From Peptococcaceae bacterium CEB3 (GTDB lineage: Bacteria > Bacillota > Desulfitobacteriia > Desulfitobacteriales > Desulfitobacteriaceae): a stretch of DNA of 64,000 nucleotides. Within the stretch, counting starts at the first letter, position 1. Each line of letters opens with the position of its first letter. Shown in pieces: positions 25,617-35,187 of the stretch. The position numbers and the translations under genes were made by a program. Under the pieces are notes generated by a model, which ran no database searches, had not been told where the DNA came from, and was given only the letters and a program-made list of their open reading frames with translations. The stretch lies in assembly GCA_001029295.1 (NCBI GenBank), contig LDXJ01000063.1:372001-436000 (forward strand), given 5' to 3'.

Positions 25617-25679
25617 GGGAAATAGAGAGTGGGAAATAGAGAGTGGAAAATAACGAGTGGGGAGTACAAAGTGAGAAAA
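25617..25679 (+). repeat. Heptamer array alternating GGGAAAT and AGAGAGT
   Basis: Nine in-phase 7-bp units, starting GGGAAAT, AGAGAGT, GGGAAAT, AGAGAGT, GGAAAAT, AACGAGT, GGGGAGT. It directly precedes the glutamate racemase gene, 128 bp after an unrelated heptamer array. Between them, GGGCAA...TTGCCC (about 25589-25616) forms a hairpin. Confidence 0.88.
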
Positions 25680-25704
25680 ACGGGGAGGGGCCCGAGGATA
25701 TAAG

Positions 25705-26619
25705 TTGGATATAGGTTGTAAAAGGGGGTTGACGAAAACGTTGGCAAGGCGGCACATAATCGGGGTATTTGATTCGGGAGTGGGCGGGCTGACGGTGATG
25801 AAAGAGATTCAGGCTCAGATACCCGATGTGCGTATTGTTTATTTCGGAGATACGGCCCGGGTTCCTTACGGCAATCGCTCCAAGGGCGAGTTGATCCGGT
25901 TCGGGGAGGAAATCGTCACTTTTCTCATCGGACAAGGGGCTGAAGGAATCGTGGTGGCTTGCAATACCAGCTCATCCACTGCTTTGCCTTGGCTGAGAGA
26001 ACGTTTTGATATTCCGATTATCGGGATGATCGAGCCGGGAGCGCGCTTGGCCGTTGAGGCAACCCGGCGGGGACAGATCGGGTTGATCGCTACGGAAGCC
26101 ACAGTGCGCAGCCGTGCTTACTCGGCCGCAATCAGCCAGGCTTTGGCCCGCGGGGTCGTGCCGAAGGATCGCCAACTGGTTGAATCCTGGCAAAACGGGG
26201 AGCAAGCTATCGCTCTAAGCAAGGCCCAGGCCTGTCCCCTCTTCGTTCCCATTGTCGAGGCGGGTCTGGCCGGCTCGGCGGAGGCCCGGGGGATTGCCCG
26301 TACTTATCTGGCTTCGCTGAAGGAAACAGGGGTGGACACTTTGATTCTCGGGTGCACCCATTACCCGTTTCTGGCGCCGGTCATCGGGGAGATCCTGGGG
26401 GAAACGGTGAAACTGGTGGACCCGGCTCAGGCGGTCGTCGCGGAACTGAAAAGGGTTTTGCGCCGCCTGGACGAACGCGACCGTGAGCAGCCGGCGGCTA
26501 AACCGACTTGGAAGGCGCGTTATTTTGTGAGCGGGGATCCGGACCTTTTTCGCCGGGTCGGCAACACGCTTCTCCAGGAGCCGATTGGGGATGTGCGCTA
26601 TGCCCCTTGGACGGAGTAG
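25705..26619 (+). CDS. murI: Glutamate racemase
   Basis: Interconverts L- and D-glutamate. The Asp in [11 protein letters not shown] and the two catalytic cysteines in [12 protein letters not shown] and GCTHYPFL are present; length suits the family. Usually a cell-wall enzyme, but here it opens a glutamate-degradation operon, so a catabolic use of D-glutamate is possible. The start is uncertain: TTG at 25705 (GAGG 7 bases before), TTG at 25729 or TTG at 25741; all precede the conserved HIIGVFDSG. Confidence 0.93.
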   Translation: MDIGCKRGLTKTLARRHIIGVFDSGVGGLTVMKEIQAQIPDVRIVYFGDTARVPYGNRSKGELIRFGEEIVTFLIGQGAEGIVVACNTSSSTALPWLRERFDIPIIGMIEPGARLAVEATRRGQIGLIATEATVRSRAYSAAISQALARGVVPKDRQLVESWQNGEQAIALSKAQACPLFVPIVEAGLAGSAEARGIARTYLASLKETGVDTLILGCTHYPFLAPVIGEILGETVKLVDPAQAVVAELKRVLRRLDERDREQPAAKPTWKARYFVSGDPDLFRRVGNTLLQEPIGDVRYAPWTE

Positions 26620-26665
26620 GGCAAAAAAAGATGCCGGCGAAGGCCGGAAAGGAGTCTTTGAGGAT

Positions 26666-27088
26666 ATGGAAGGAAGAGAACGACAAACACTGGTTCTGGG
26701 GGTTATCGGCGCGGACGTTCACGCCGTAGGCAACCGGATTTTGGATTATGCTTTTACGCAGGCCGGTTTTAAGGTGGTAAACATCGGCGTGATGGCCTCC
26801 CAGGAAGAATTTATTCAGGCCGCGATCGAGACGAGTGCCGCGGCGATTCTCGTTTCCTCCTTGTACGGGCACGGAGAGATGGACTGCCGGGGAATGCGGG
26901 AAAAATGCCAGGAAGCGGGAATCGGCGACATTCTTCTCTATGTGGGAGGCAATTTGGTCGTAGGGAAACAGGACTTCGGTCCGGTCGAGAAACTATTCCG
27001 CAAAATGGGTTTTGACCGGGTTTACCCGCCGGGAACCATGCCGGAAGAACCCATCGCGGATCTGCGTCGTGACTTGGGGCTCGCCTGA
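26666..27088 (+). CDS. glmS: Glutamate mutase sigma (B12-binding) subunit
   Basis: 140-residue cobalamin-binding subunit of the adenosylcobalamin-dependent mutase converting L-glutamate to (2S,3S)-3-methylaspartate. The DxHxxG motif for base-off/His-on B12 binding is GADVHAVGN near residue 16; the nucleotide-loop pocket motifs [10 protein letters not shown] and [10 protein letters not shown] follow. The ATG at 26666 follows GGAG and GAGG. It is followed by glmL and glmE, the usual order. I see no cobalamin riboswitch ahead of it. Confidence 0.94.
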   Translation: MEGRERQTLVLGVIGADVHAVGNRILDYAFTQAGFKVVNIGVMASQEEFIQAAIETSAAAILVSSLYGHGEMDCRGMREKCQEAGIGDILLYVGGNLVVGKQDFGPVEKLFRKMGFDRVYPPGTMPEEPIADLRRDLGLA

Positions 27089-27192
27089 GGGAAAAACGGA
27101 TACAAGTATCCGGCCGATGCCAGATATTCAGGAAATACGGGGAATGGGGCCTCGTATCTCGTATCTCGGACTTCGATTGTGGGGGTGAGGAT

Positions 27193-28602
27193 ATGCAGGC
27201 AGTGTTGCTGGTTGACTTTGGCAGCACGTACACAAAAGTGACGGTTGTGGATTTGGCGGAAGAAAGAATCGTGGGGACGGCCAAGGCCGGAACGACGATT
27301 GCGGGAAATATTATGGACGGTCTGAACGGGGCTTTGGCTCAAATTCCCGAGCCGGCGGACGGCTGGAATTTCGTGCGCAAGCTCGCTTGCAGCAGCGCTG
27401 CGGGAGGACTGAAAATGGTCGCCTGCGGCCTGGTCAAGGAACTGACGGCGGAAGCGGCGCGCCGGGCGGCTCTGGGGGCGGGGGCCAGGGTTTTGCGAGT
27501 TTTCAGCTATGAACTTTCCCCGGACGACTTGGAGGAGATCATTGCTCTGCGTCCGGATATTCTGCTCTTGGCTGGGGGAACGGACGGGGGGAACAAAGAG
27601 ATTCTCCTGAAAAATGCCGGGCATCTGAGCCGGCTGCCCCTGAGCTTGCCGGTGGTAGTGGCCGGTAACAAAGTGGTGGCCCGCGAGGCGGCGGAGATCC
27701 TGAGTCAGCGCCATGCCCCGGTGGTGGTGGCGACCAACGTCATGCCTGAGCTCAACGTGTTGTCCGTGGAATCCGCCCGCTCGGCGATTCGGGAGGTCTT
27801 CCTGCAAAACATTGTCCAGGCCAAAGGGCTCGATAAAGCGGAAGAATTTATGGAAAGAGTGCTCATGCCCACCCCCGCCGCCGTCTTGTCGGCCGCGGGG
27901 CTGTTGGCCCAAGGGGAGGGCGAAGAGGAGGGGTTGGGCGAACTCTTAGTTGTGGATGTGGGCGGAGCGACCACGGATGTCCATTCTCTGGCCAAGGGAG
28001 AGCCCAGCAAAGCGGGGGTCATGCTGAAAGGGCTGCCGGAACCTTTTGCCAAACGGACGGTAGAAGGGGATCTGGGTATGCGCTATAGCGCCCTGGCCCT
28101 GGGCGAGGCGGCGGGTAAGCGCCTGGCGGGAGATCTGGGCTGGCCGCAGGAGAAAGTGCGGGGGCGCTTGGAACTCTGCGCCAAGGAGCCCTGGCGGCTG
28201 CCCGTAACAGATGAAGACAGGGATTTTGATATCGCGATGGGCCGGGTGGCGGTTGCTCTGGCGGTGGAACGGCATGTCGGCACGCTGGAAGTTGTCTATA
28301 CTCCTTTCGGTGCCTCCTACCTTCAGCACGGCAAGGACTTGACCCAGCTCCCGGTGGTGATTGGGACAGGCGGGGTGCTCTTGTATCATTCCCGGCCTCT
28401 GGAGATCCTGCGGGGAGCCCTCTTCGACCCGCTGCAGGCGGGGGTTCTTAAGCCTCAGGAACCGACGTTTTACTTGGATAGGGAATATATTCTGGCAGCC
28501 ATGGGTTTGCTGCGGGAGATTGCTCCCGGGACGGCCCTGCGTATGATGAAAAAATACTTGGTTAAGCTTGTAGGAGGGAAAACGGATGGAGTTGTCAGTT
28601 AA
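27193..28602 (+). CDS. glmL: GlmL/MutL, reactivating ATPase of glutamate mutase
   Basis: Actin/Hsp70-fold ATPase thought to exchange damaged cobalamin on glutamate mutase. The phosphate-1 loop is [16 protein letters not shown], phosphate-2 is [19 protein letters not shown], and the [10 protein letters not shown] and ATNVMPELN segments are family-typical. 469 residues. Its 3' end overlaps glmE by 17 bp, indicating coupled translation. Confidence 0.94.
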   Translation: MQAVLLVDFGSTYTKVTVVDLAEERIVGTAKAGTTIAGNIMDGLNGALAQIPEPADGWNFVRKLACSSAAGGLKMVACGLVKELTAEAARRAALGAGARVLRVFSYELSPDDLEEIIALRPDILLLAGGTDGGNKEILLKNAGHLSRLPLSLPVVVAGNKVVAREAAEILSQRHAPVVVATNVMPELNVLSVESARSAIREVFLQNIVQAKGLDKAEEFMERVLMPTPAAVLSAAGLLAQGEGEEEGLGELLVVDVGGATTDVHSLAKGEPSKAGVMLKGLPEPFAKRTVEGDLGMRYSALALGEAAGKRLAGDLGWPQEKVRGRLELCAKEPWRLPVTDEDRDFDIAMGRVAVALAVERHVGTLEVVYTPFGASYLQHGKDLTQLPVVIGTGGVLLYHSRPLEILRGALFDPLQAGVLKPQEPTFYLDREYILAAMGLLREIAPGTALRMMKKYLVKLVGGKTDGVVS

Positions 28603-30040
28603 AAAGATGGACCCGGAGGAGTTCAGGCGTCAGAGGCAAGAAGTGCTGGCCGCCTGGCCGACTGGAAAAGAAGTGGATTTTGACGAGGCGGTCGCTTATC
28701 AGAAAGAACTGCCCGCCGCTAAGGTTATGGCGGCAAAGTTGGCGCAGGGCAAAGCGAAAGGCGTGACTTATGCCCAGCCCCGGGCCGGAGTGGCCCTGAT
28801 CAACGAGCATATCGAGCTCCTCCGTTACCTGCAGGATGAGGGAGGGGCGGACCTCCTTCCCACGACCATTGACTCTTATACCCGGCAAAACCGCTATAAA
28901 GAGGCCCAGGGGGGAATTGAGGAGAGCCGGACCATCGGCCGCTCGATGCTGAACGGGTTTCCCGCGGTCAACCACGGTGTGATGGCCTGCCGCCGGGTTG
29001 TGGAAAGTGTTGGGGTACCGGTTCAGGTGCGCCACGGGACCCCTGACGCCCGCTTGCTGGCGGAAGTGACTTTGGCCGGAGGTTTTACGGATTTCGAAGG
29101 CGGTTCGATTTCTTACAATATTCCTTATGCTAAAGATGTCCCCGTGGAGAACACGATCAAGTACTGGCAATACGTGGATCGCCTTGTCGGGCTTTATGAG
29201 GAAAACGGGGTTCGCATTAACCGTGAGCCCTTCGGACCGTTGACAGGCACGCTGGTTCCTCCTTCGATCTCTCATGCCGTGGGGGTTATCGAAGCGGTGC
29301 TGGCGGTAGCCCAAGGGGTCAAGAGTCTGAGCTTGGGCTACGGGCAGTGCGGCAACTTGATTCAGGATGTGGCGGCCCTGCACACCCTGCCGCTTTTGGC
29401 GAAAGAGTACCTGAAGAAATTAGGTTATCCCGAGGTTATGATTACGACCGTATTCCACCAATGGATGGGCGGGTTCCCTCAGGATGAAGCCAAAGCCTAT
29501 GGGGTCATCTCCTGGGGAGCGGTGGCCGCGGCTCTGGGCAAAGCGACCAAGGTGATCGTGAAGACTCCGCATGAGGCCTTGGGCATCCCGACCAAAGAAG
29601 CGAATGCCGCCGGTATCCGGACGACGAAACAGGTCTTAAGTATGCTTAAGGATCAAACCCTGCCGCAGACGGAGGAACTGACTCTGGAAGAAAAGATGAT
29701 TCTGCGGGAGACCCGCCTCATCCTGGACAAGGTTCTGGAACTGGGTGAAGGGGATATGGCTGTGGGAAGTGTGCGGGCTTTCCAGGCAGGTGTTATCGAC
29801 GTGCCGTTTGCCCCCAGCCGGTTTAATGTGGGGAAGATTCTGCCGGCGCGGGATACGACGGGCGCGGTAAGGATCCTCGATTTTGGCTGCCTGCCTTTTG
29901 ACAGTGAGGTCAGGGCTTTTCACCAAGAGCGCATCGCCCGCAGGGGCCGGGACGAAGGCCGGGATCCTTCCTTCCAGATGGTCATCGACGATATTTACGC
30001 TATTGGCAAAGGGATGCTTGTCGGCAGGCCAAGGGGGTAA
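28586..30040 (+). CDS. glmE: Glutamate mutase epsilon (catalytic) subunit
   Basis: 484-residue TIM-barrel subunit that binds glutamate and adenosylcobalamin with GlmS. Conserved stretches include [42 protein letters not shown] and [16 protein letters not shown]; the Arg residues in this set hold the substrate carboxylates in the known structure. Starts at ATG with AGGAGG upstream, inside the end of glmL. Confidence 0.95.
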   Translation: MELSVKKMDPEEFRRQRQEVLAAWPTGKEVDFDEAVAYQKELPAAKVMAAKLAQGKAKGVTYAQPRAGVALINEHIELLRYLQDEGGADLLPTTIDSYTRQNRYKEAQGGIEESRTIGRSMLNGFPAVNHGVMACRRVVESVGVPVQVRHGTPDARLLAEVTLAGGFTDFEGGSISYNIPYAKDVPVENTIKYWQYVDRLVGLYEENGVRINREPFGPLTGTLVPPSISHAVGVIEAVLAVAQGVKSLSLGYGQCGNLIQDVAALHTLPLLAKEYLKKLGYPEVMITTVFHQWMGGFPQDEAKAYGVISWGAVAAALGKATKVIVKTPHEALGIPTKEANAAGIRTTKQVLSMLKDQTLPQTEELTLEEKMILRETRLILDKVLELGEGDMAVGSVRAFQAGVIDVPFAPSRFNVGKILPARDTTGAVRILDFGCLPFDSEVRAFHQERIARRGRDEGRDPSFQMVIDDIYAIGKGMLVGRPRG

Positions 30041-30100
30041 CTCTCTGTCTAGTTTCTATATAATTGAAGTTCCTTGAATTGAACGGTAGGAGGATTTAGT

Positions 30101-31378
30101 ATGAAGATAGTGGATGTGCTGGCGGCACCCGGGCTGACGGGATTTTATTTTGACGACCAACAAGCGATTAAGGCCGGAGCGGCTCATGACGGATTTGCCT
30201 ATACCGGGGAGCCTGTAACAAAGGGGTTTACGGCGGTGCGCCAGCGCGGCGAGTCGATTTCGGTCATTCTTGTCTTGGAAGACGGGCAGATCGCCTACGG
30301 GGACTGTGCCGCCGTACAATATTCCGGAACAGGAGGGAGGGATCCCCTGTTTCTGGCTGAGGATTTCATCCCGGTCATCGTGGAAGAGATCAGACCCAAG
30401 TTGATAGGGCAGGATCTGGATTCTTTCCGGCGTTTGACCAAGATGACAGAAGAGCTGACTCGGTCCAGGGGAGGGCGCTACCATACCGCCATTCGTTACG
30501 GGGTGAGCCAGGCTATTCTGGACGGGGTGGCGAAAGCCAAACGCCTGACGATGACGGAGATCATAGCGCAAGAGTACAGCCTGCCCCTGGTGTTGGAGCC
30601 GGTGCCGATCTTTACCCAAACGGGAGATGAGCGCTATGAAAACGCGGACAAAGCCATCATCAAACGGGCCGGGGTTTTGCCCCACGCTTTGATCAACAAT
30701 GTGGAGAGCAAATTGGGGCGAAACGGGGAACTCCTGCTGGAGTATGTGGATTGGCTGAAAAAGCGGATCGTGGCCTTAGGAGACCGGCATTACCGTCCTA
30801 CTCTCCATATTGATGTTTACGGGACGATAGGACTGGCTTTCGGCGAGGATACGGAGAAGATGGCGAACTATCTGGCAGAGTTGGAAAAAGTGGCCGATCC
30901 GTTCGACTTGCGCATCGAGGGTCCCATGGACGCGGGGAGCAAAGAGGGCCAGATGGAAGCCCTTAAGGCTTTGCGCTCGGCCCTGCGGGCGAAAGGGGTT
31001 AAGGTGCAAATCGTGGCGGATGAGTGGTGCAACACGTACGAGGATATTGTCGAATTTGTTGACGCCGAAGCGGCCGACATGGTGCAAATCAAAACTCCGG
31101 ATCTGGGTGGGATTCAAAATACAATCGAAGCGGTTCTTTACGCCAAGAAGCGGGGCATCGGAGCTTATGTGGGAGGCTCGTGCAATGAGACAGATTGCGG
31201 CGGGCGGGTGGCGGTGCACGTCGCCCTGGCGGCGCGTCCGGACCAGATGTTGGCTAAACCGGGGATGGGAGTGGATGAAGGGTATATGATCGTCCACAAC
31301 GAAATGAACCGGACCCTGGCTGTTCTGCGGGCGAAGGAAAGTAAGAAGACGCACCGGCAAAGGGCTTTTTGGAGTTGA
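30101..31378 (+). CDS. mal: Methylaspartate ammonia-lyase
   Basis: Enolase-superfamily enzyme eliminating ammonia from 3-methylaspartate to give mesaconate. 425 residues. Visible are the N-terminal capping domain (LTGFYFDDQQAIKAGAAHDG), the Mg ligands in LHIDVYG, RIEGPMD and IVADEWCN, and the Lys in VQIKTPDLGG that acts as base. It directly follows the mutase genes with its own GTAGGAGG site, completing the first two steps of the methylaspartate pathway. Confidence 0.95.
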   Translation: MKIVDVLAAPGLTGFYFDDQQAIKAGAAHDGFAYTGEPVTKGFTAVRQRGESISVILVLEDGQIAYGDCAAVQYSGTGGRDPLFLAEDFIPVIVEEIRPKLIGQDLDSFRRLTKMTEELTRSRGGRYHTAIRYGVSQAILDGVAKAKRLTMTEIIAQEYSLPLVLEPVPIFTQTGDERYENADKAIIKRAGVLPHALINNVESKLGRNGELLLEYVDWLKKRIVALGDRHYRPTLHIDVYGTIGLAFGEDTEKMANYLAELEKVADPFDLRIEGPMDAGSKEGQMEALKALRSALRAKGVKVQIVADEWCNTYEDIVEFVDAEAADMVQIKTPDLGGIQNTIEAVLYAKKRGIGAYVGGSCNETDCGGRVAVHVALAARPDQMLAKPGMGVDEGYMIVHNEMNRTLAVLRAKESKKTHRQRAFWS

Positions 31379-31380
31379 TC

Positions 31381-32388
31381 ATGGGTAAGATTGGTCTGAC
31401 CACGACGGTTCCCGCGGAAGTCATCTATGCGGCGGGGGAGACCCCGGTTGACTTAAACAACGTTTTTATTACGGGTCCGGATGCCATGAAGCGGGTGGAG
31501 GAGGCGGAATTGGCCGGCTATCCGCGCAGTGTCTGCGGCTGGATCAAAGGACTTTATTCGACGGCTCTCCACTATCCCGATATTCGCAGGATCATTGCCG
31601 TGACCCAAGGGGATTGCAGCAACACACACGCCTTGATGGAAACCTGGGCTTTGGAGGGCCTGGAGATTTTACCTTTTGCTTTTCCCTATGACCGGGACCA
31701 AGACATGCTGCGCCTGCAGATCGAGAAACTGATCGAAGCACTGGGAACCTCGTGGGAGGCAGTCCGGAGTGAAAAAAAACGGCTGGATCGAGTGCGGGCT
31801 CTGGCTTGGGAGATCGACCGCTTAACCTGGCAGGAAAATAAGGTGAGCGGCTTGGAAAACCACCTTTTCCAGGTTTCCTGTTCGGACTTTAACGGGGATC
31901 CCGAGGGATTTGGTGCCGAGATGGAGAAATTCCTTGCCGAAGCGCGCCGGAGGGAGCCGCTGTCAGAGCGGGAGGGCCGTCGCCATGCGAAACGTGAAAT
32001 CCGGCTGGGCTTTGTCGGTGTACCGCCTATTTTCACGGATTTGTATGATTTTCTGGAACGTCAGGGAGCGAGGGTCGTCTTCAATGAGGTGCAACGGCAG
32101 TTTACGATGCCCTTTGCCACTCAGGACATCGTCGAGCAGTACCGCCTCTACACTTACCCGTACTCCGTTTTCGAACGGCTGGCAGATATCGTTCGGGAGA
32201 CGGAGAAACGGAATTTGGACGGGATTATCCACTATACTCAGAGTTTCTGCTACCGCCAGATTGAGGATTTGATTATCCGGCGGAAGCTGACGTACCCGGT
32301 CCTCAGCCTGGAAGGCGAGAATCCCACGGGCCTTGACGCCAGGAGCAAGATGCGCCTGGAATCCTTTTTGGCGATGCTGAGGGAGTAA
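31381..32388 (+). CDS. HgdB/BcrC-like 2-hydroxyacyl-CoA dehydratase-family protein
   Basis: 335-residue Fe-S protein of the HgdB/BcrB/BcrC/DCCP superfamily. Candidate cluster cysteines are Cys52 (RSVCGW), Cys79 (TQGDCSNT) and Cys290 (QSFCYRQ), the three-cysteine pattern expected for one [4Fe-4S] cluster; Cys167 is extra. The family C-terminus GENPTGLDARSKMRLESFL is clear. It is a single subunit where true dehydratases have two, and no CoA-transferase is nearby. It starts at ATG, 7 bases after GGAG, immediately after mal. With its activase it may carry out an ATP-driven one-electron reduction; substrate unknown. Confidence 0.85.
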   Translation: MGKIGLTTTVPAEVIYAAGETPVDLNNVFITGPDAMKRVEEAELAGYPRSVCGWIKGLYSTALHYPDIRRIIAVTQGDCSNTHALMETWALEGLEILPFAFPYDRDQDMLRLQIEKLIEALGTSWEAVRSEKKRLDRVRALAWEIDRLTWQENKVSGLENHLFQVSCSDFNGDPEGFGAEMEKFLAEARRREPLSEREGRRHAKREIRLGFVGVPPIFTDLYDFLERQGARVVFNEVQRQFTMPFATQDIVEQYRLYTYPYSVFERLADIVRETEKRNLDGIIHYTQSFCYRQIEDLIIRRKLTYPVLSLEGENPTGLDARSKMRLESFLAMLRE

Positions 32389-32464
32389 TGGCGATGTCTG
32401 AAAGTATTTTGCCTTGGCGGCTGCAGGGGAAGTATACTAAAGTTGCAGGGGGGAGGTGATCGCT

Positions 32465-33247
32465 CTGATAGACTTGATTTGCGGTGTCGACCTGGGCAGC
32501 CGGAGTGTCAAGATTGCTCTGGCGGAACGGGGAATAGGAGAAGGATTGGGCCGGATTCTGCGCCTCGAGCGCGTCGACACCATCGCCTTTTACAGAAATT
32601 ACGGGCGCAAAGAGGGGGACAAGCTCGGAGTGGATTTTGCCCGCCTGGGCCTGGAGTCGGTCCAGACCTTGGTGTCGACCGGCTATGGGCGCAATACTTT
32701 GGAATTGGCCGGCGGGGAGGTGATACCGGAGTTGAAGGCGCACGTCCTGGGGGCGATTTATCAAACCGGGCTGAGGGATTTCACCCTGGTGGATCTCGGC
32801 GGTCAGGATAGCAAGATTATCCAGGTGCGTCAAGGTAAGATGTTGGATTTTCAAACGAATGACAAGTGTGCGGCGTCTTCCGGCCGTTATCTGGAAAACA
32901 TGGCCCATGTCTTGGGCATGAGTCTGGAGGAGTTGGGCCGGCATGCGGAAGATCCGGTGGAACTTAATTCAACTTGCGCCGTCTTCGGCGAAAGTGAAGT
33001 CATTGGCAAGATCGTCGAGGGCTGGCCGCTTTGCAAGCTGGCCGCCGGGGTCAACGCCACGATCGTCCGGCGCATTCTCCCTCTGCTTCGTCCCTTCCCG
33101 GGTGAGAAGCTGGTCTTCACCGGCGGGGTCGCTTATAATCAGGCGGTGCGCAGACTTTTGGCCGATGGGTCCGGCAGGGAAGTGATCGTGCCGGCGGAGC
33201 CTCAATTTAACGGGGCCATCGGCTGCTGCCTTTACCCCGAAGTCTGA
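32465..33247 (+). CDS. HgdC/BadF-type ATPase activase
   Basis: ASKHA-fold ATPase that injects low-potential electrons into HgdB-type partners. Phosphate loops GVDLGSRSVKIAL and LVDLGGQDSKII, plus the two cysteines that bridge the homodimer's [4Fe-4S] cluster (NDKCAASSGRYLE and NSTCAVFGESEV). A near-perfect anti-SD sequence GGAGGTGATC (32452-32461) ends too close to a GTG at 32456; the codon at proper spacing is the CTG at 32465, so a CTG start is my best guess (ATA 32468 and TTG 32474 are alternatives). Partner of the gene before it. Confidence 0.9.
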   Translation: MIDLICGVDLGSRSVKIALAERGIGEGLGRILRLERVDTIAFYRNYGRKEGDKLGVDFARLGLESVQTLVSTGYGRNTLELAGGEVIPELKAHVLGAIYQTGLRDFTLVDLGGQDSKIIQVRQGKMLDFQTNDKCAASSGRYLENMAHVLGMSLEELGRHAEDPVELNSTCAVFGESEVIGKIVEGWPLCKLAAGVNATIVRRILPLLRPFPGEKLVFTGGVAYNQAVRRLLADGSGREVIVPAEPQFNGAIGCCLYPEV

Positions 33248-33435
33248 GACCACAATCTCCGGCGGGTTGAAGCTGGGAATACGGAATCCAGGGGAGCGAC
33301 CCACGGGGAAGGAATCGGTGATGCAGCCCCGGGACATCGAACTGGGTACGGATCAGAGATGGTAGAGTACAAGCACCGAAGCACGGATTTGGAAATACTG
33401 ATATCGAACTACGAGTGCCAAAATACCTGTGCATA

Positions 33436-33477
33436 CCGCACTACGAATATCGAACTACGAATATCGCACTACGAATA
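33436..33477 (+). repeat. Heptamer array of ACGAATA/TCGAACT type
   Basis: Six 7-bp units in phase (CCGCACT, ACGAATA, TCGAACT, ACGAATA, TCGCACT, ACGAATA), with degenerate related sequence back to about 33397. It ends 16 bp before the hydro-lyase alpha start codon. The reading frame of that gene is open through the array, but the GTG at 33494 is the better start. Confidence 0.85.
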
Positions 33478-33493
33478 CGGGAGGGAAGAAAGC

Positions 33494-34351
33494 GTGAAAG
33501 AGATTCATGCAGACCGCATTGTTGAGGCTCTGGAGCAACTTTGTCTTGAAGCCAATTATGACCTTGGCGAGGACATCATGGCCAGTTTCCGGCAGGCCCG
33601 GGAGAGTGAAGCGTCCCCATTGGGGAAGGAAGTATTGGATCGCCTGATTGAAAATGCTCAAGTGGCGCATGACGAACGGGTACCCATGTGCCAGGACACC
33701 GGGATGACGGTTGTGTTTGTCGAGGTGGGGCAGGACCTGCATATCGTCGGAGGTGCTCTGACAGACGCGGTGAATGAAGGGGTGAGGCGCGGGTATGAAA
33801 AAGGCTACCTGCGCAAATCCGTGGTCAAAGACCCCTTTGACCGGGTCAACACCGGAGACAACACTCCGGCCGTTATCCATTATGATCTTGTCGCCGGGGA
33901 TAAAATTCGCCTGGTGGTTGCGCCGAAGGGAGCCGGGAGCGAGAACATGAGCGCGCTCAAGATGGGCAAGCCTTCGGACGGTTTGGAAGGGGTTCTCCAA
34001 TTCGTGGTGGATACGGTGGATAAAGCCGGGGGCAATCCTTGCCCGCCGATCATCGTCGGCGTTGGGGTCGGCGGCACGATGGAGAAAGCCGCCCTCCTCG
34101 CCAAAAAGGCGCTTCTGCGCCCGGTGGGAGAGCATCATCCGGAAGAGCGTTTAGCCAAGATCGAAGCGGAGCTGCTTGAACGGATCAACAAATTGGGCAT
34201 TGGACCTCAGGGTTTCGGAGGTACCACGACGGCCTTGGCTGTAAATCTGGAAGTCTACCCCACCCATATTGCCGGAATGCCGGTGGCTGTCAATATCGGC
34301 TGCCATTCCACACGTCACAAAGGGATTACCCTGGAAGGGAGGGAAGCGTAA
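33494..34351 (+). CDS. Fe-S hydro-lyase alpha subunit (mesaconase/fumarase, TtdA/FumA type)
   Basis: N-terminal/catalytic half of a two-subunit class I fumarase-type hydro-lyase. Cysteines for the [4Fe-4S] cluster lie in [21 protein letters not shown] and [12 protein letters not shown]; the substrate loop [12 protein letters not shown] is present. In this operon the expected reaction is hydration of mesaconate to (S)-citramalate, but fumarate and tartrate enzymes share the same motifs. GTG start at 33494 after GGGAGGGAAG; its stop overlaps the beta-subunit start (TAATG). Confidence 0.92.
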   Translation: MKEIHADRIVEALEQLCLEANYDLGEDIMASFRQARESEASPLGKEVLDRLIENAQVAHDERVPMCQDTGMTVVFVEVGQDLHIVGGALTDAVNEGVRRGYEKGYLRKSVVKDPFDRVNTGDNTPAVIHYDLVAGDKIRLVVAPKGAGSENMSALKMGKPSDGLEGVLQFVVDTVDKAGGNPCPPIIVGVGVGGTMEKAALLAKKALLRPVGEHHPEERLAKIEAELLERINKLGIGPQGFGGTTTALAVNLEVYPTHIAGMPVAVNIGCHSTRHKGITLEGREA

Positions 34352-34908
34352 TGGCTGAAATTAAACGGATTGAGACCCCGTTGACGCACGAAATGGTGAC
34401 GGGCCTTAAAGCCGGTGACAATGTCCTCATTAACGGTGTGATTTATACGGCCAGGGATGCCGCTCACAAAAAAATGGTGGAAGCACTCTCGCGGGGTGAG
34501 GCTTTGCCTTTTGATGTACGGGACCAAATCATTTATTTTGTCGGGCCCACCCCGGCTAAGCCGGGTCAGGTGATTGGCTCCGCCGGTCCGACGACGAGCG
34601 GCCGGATGGATGCTTACTCGCCGACGCTCCTGGCCTTGGGTTTGACCGGAATGATTGGCAAGGGGCTCCGTTCGGCTGAGGTCATTGAGGCGATGAAGAA
34701 ACAGGGAGCCGTTTATTTCGGCGCGATCGGCGGGGCCGGAGCGCTCATCGCCAAATGCATCGTGGCCGCGGAAGTGATCGCGTATCCGGAGCTGGGTCCG
34801 GAGGCCGTAAGACGCTTGGTTGTGAAGGATTTCCCGGCCATGGTGATTATCGACAGTAAGGGAAACAACCTTTATGAGACCGGCAAAGCGCAGTACCGGA
34901 GGGCCTAG
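34351..34908 (+). CDS. Fe-S hydro-lyase beta subunit (mesaconase/fumarase, TtdB/FumB type)
   Basis: 185-residue partner of the alpha subunit; in FumA-type enzymes the two are fused. Visible motifs are GDNVLINGVIYTARDAAHKK, FVGPTPAKPGQVIGSAGPTT, GRMDAYSP and FGAIGGAGALIAKCI, which line the active site. Translationally coupled to the alpha gene. It is the last gene of the glutamate operon in this window; citramalate lyase is not present here. Confidence 0.93.
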   Translation: MAEIKRIETPLTHEMVTGLKAGDNVLINGVIYTARDAAHKKMVEALSRGEALPFDVRDQIIYFVGPTPAKPGQVIGSAGPTTSGRMDAYSPTLLALGLTGMIGKGLRSAEVIEAMKKQGAVYFGAIGGAGALIAKCIVAAEVIAYPELGPEAVRRLVVKDFPAMVIIDSKGNNLYETGKAQYRRA

Positions 34909-35187
34909 GGCAACCGACGGAAGTGGACAATTTAGTGATACGGTACTGGCGGATAAGTGACCGGGATGGCACTATTCGGAGACCGGCAGGCTGGGGCGGT
35001 TCTGTGATATGCGGAAGCCGTCCCTTTGTATTCCAAGAAAAAGTCGCTTCAAGTCGATAAATAGCAGGAATTATGTCCGGCGAACACGAATGTTCTACCT
35101 TGCTAAGAAGTCGCCCGCGTATACCGGGAGCCACAGGGGGTGCCGGGTGCGAACGGGGTGAAGTGAAGCTAATGAGGGGGGCTTGGG

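Noticed and set aside
25432-25704. Cobalamin riboswitch ahead of the B12-dependent mutase genes
   Set aside because: No B12-box (GCCACTG-type) or the associated core was found here or at 27089-27192; the gap is filled mainly by heptamer repeats.
33359-33493. 45-residue N-terminal extension of the hydro-lyase alpha subunit
   Set aside because: The in-frame codons only translate the heptamer array; the GTG at 33494 follows a strong site and starts at the conserved sequence.
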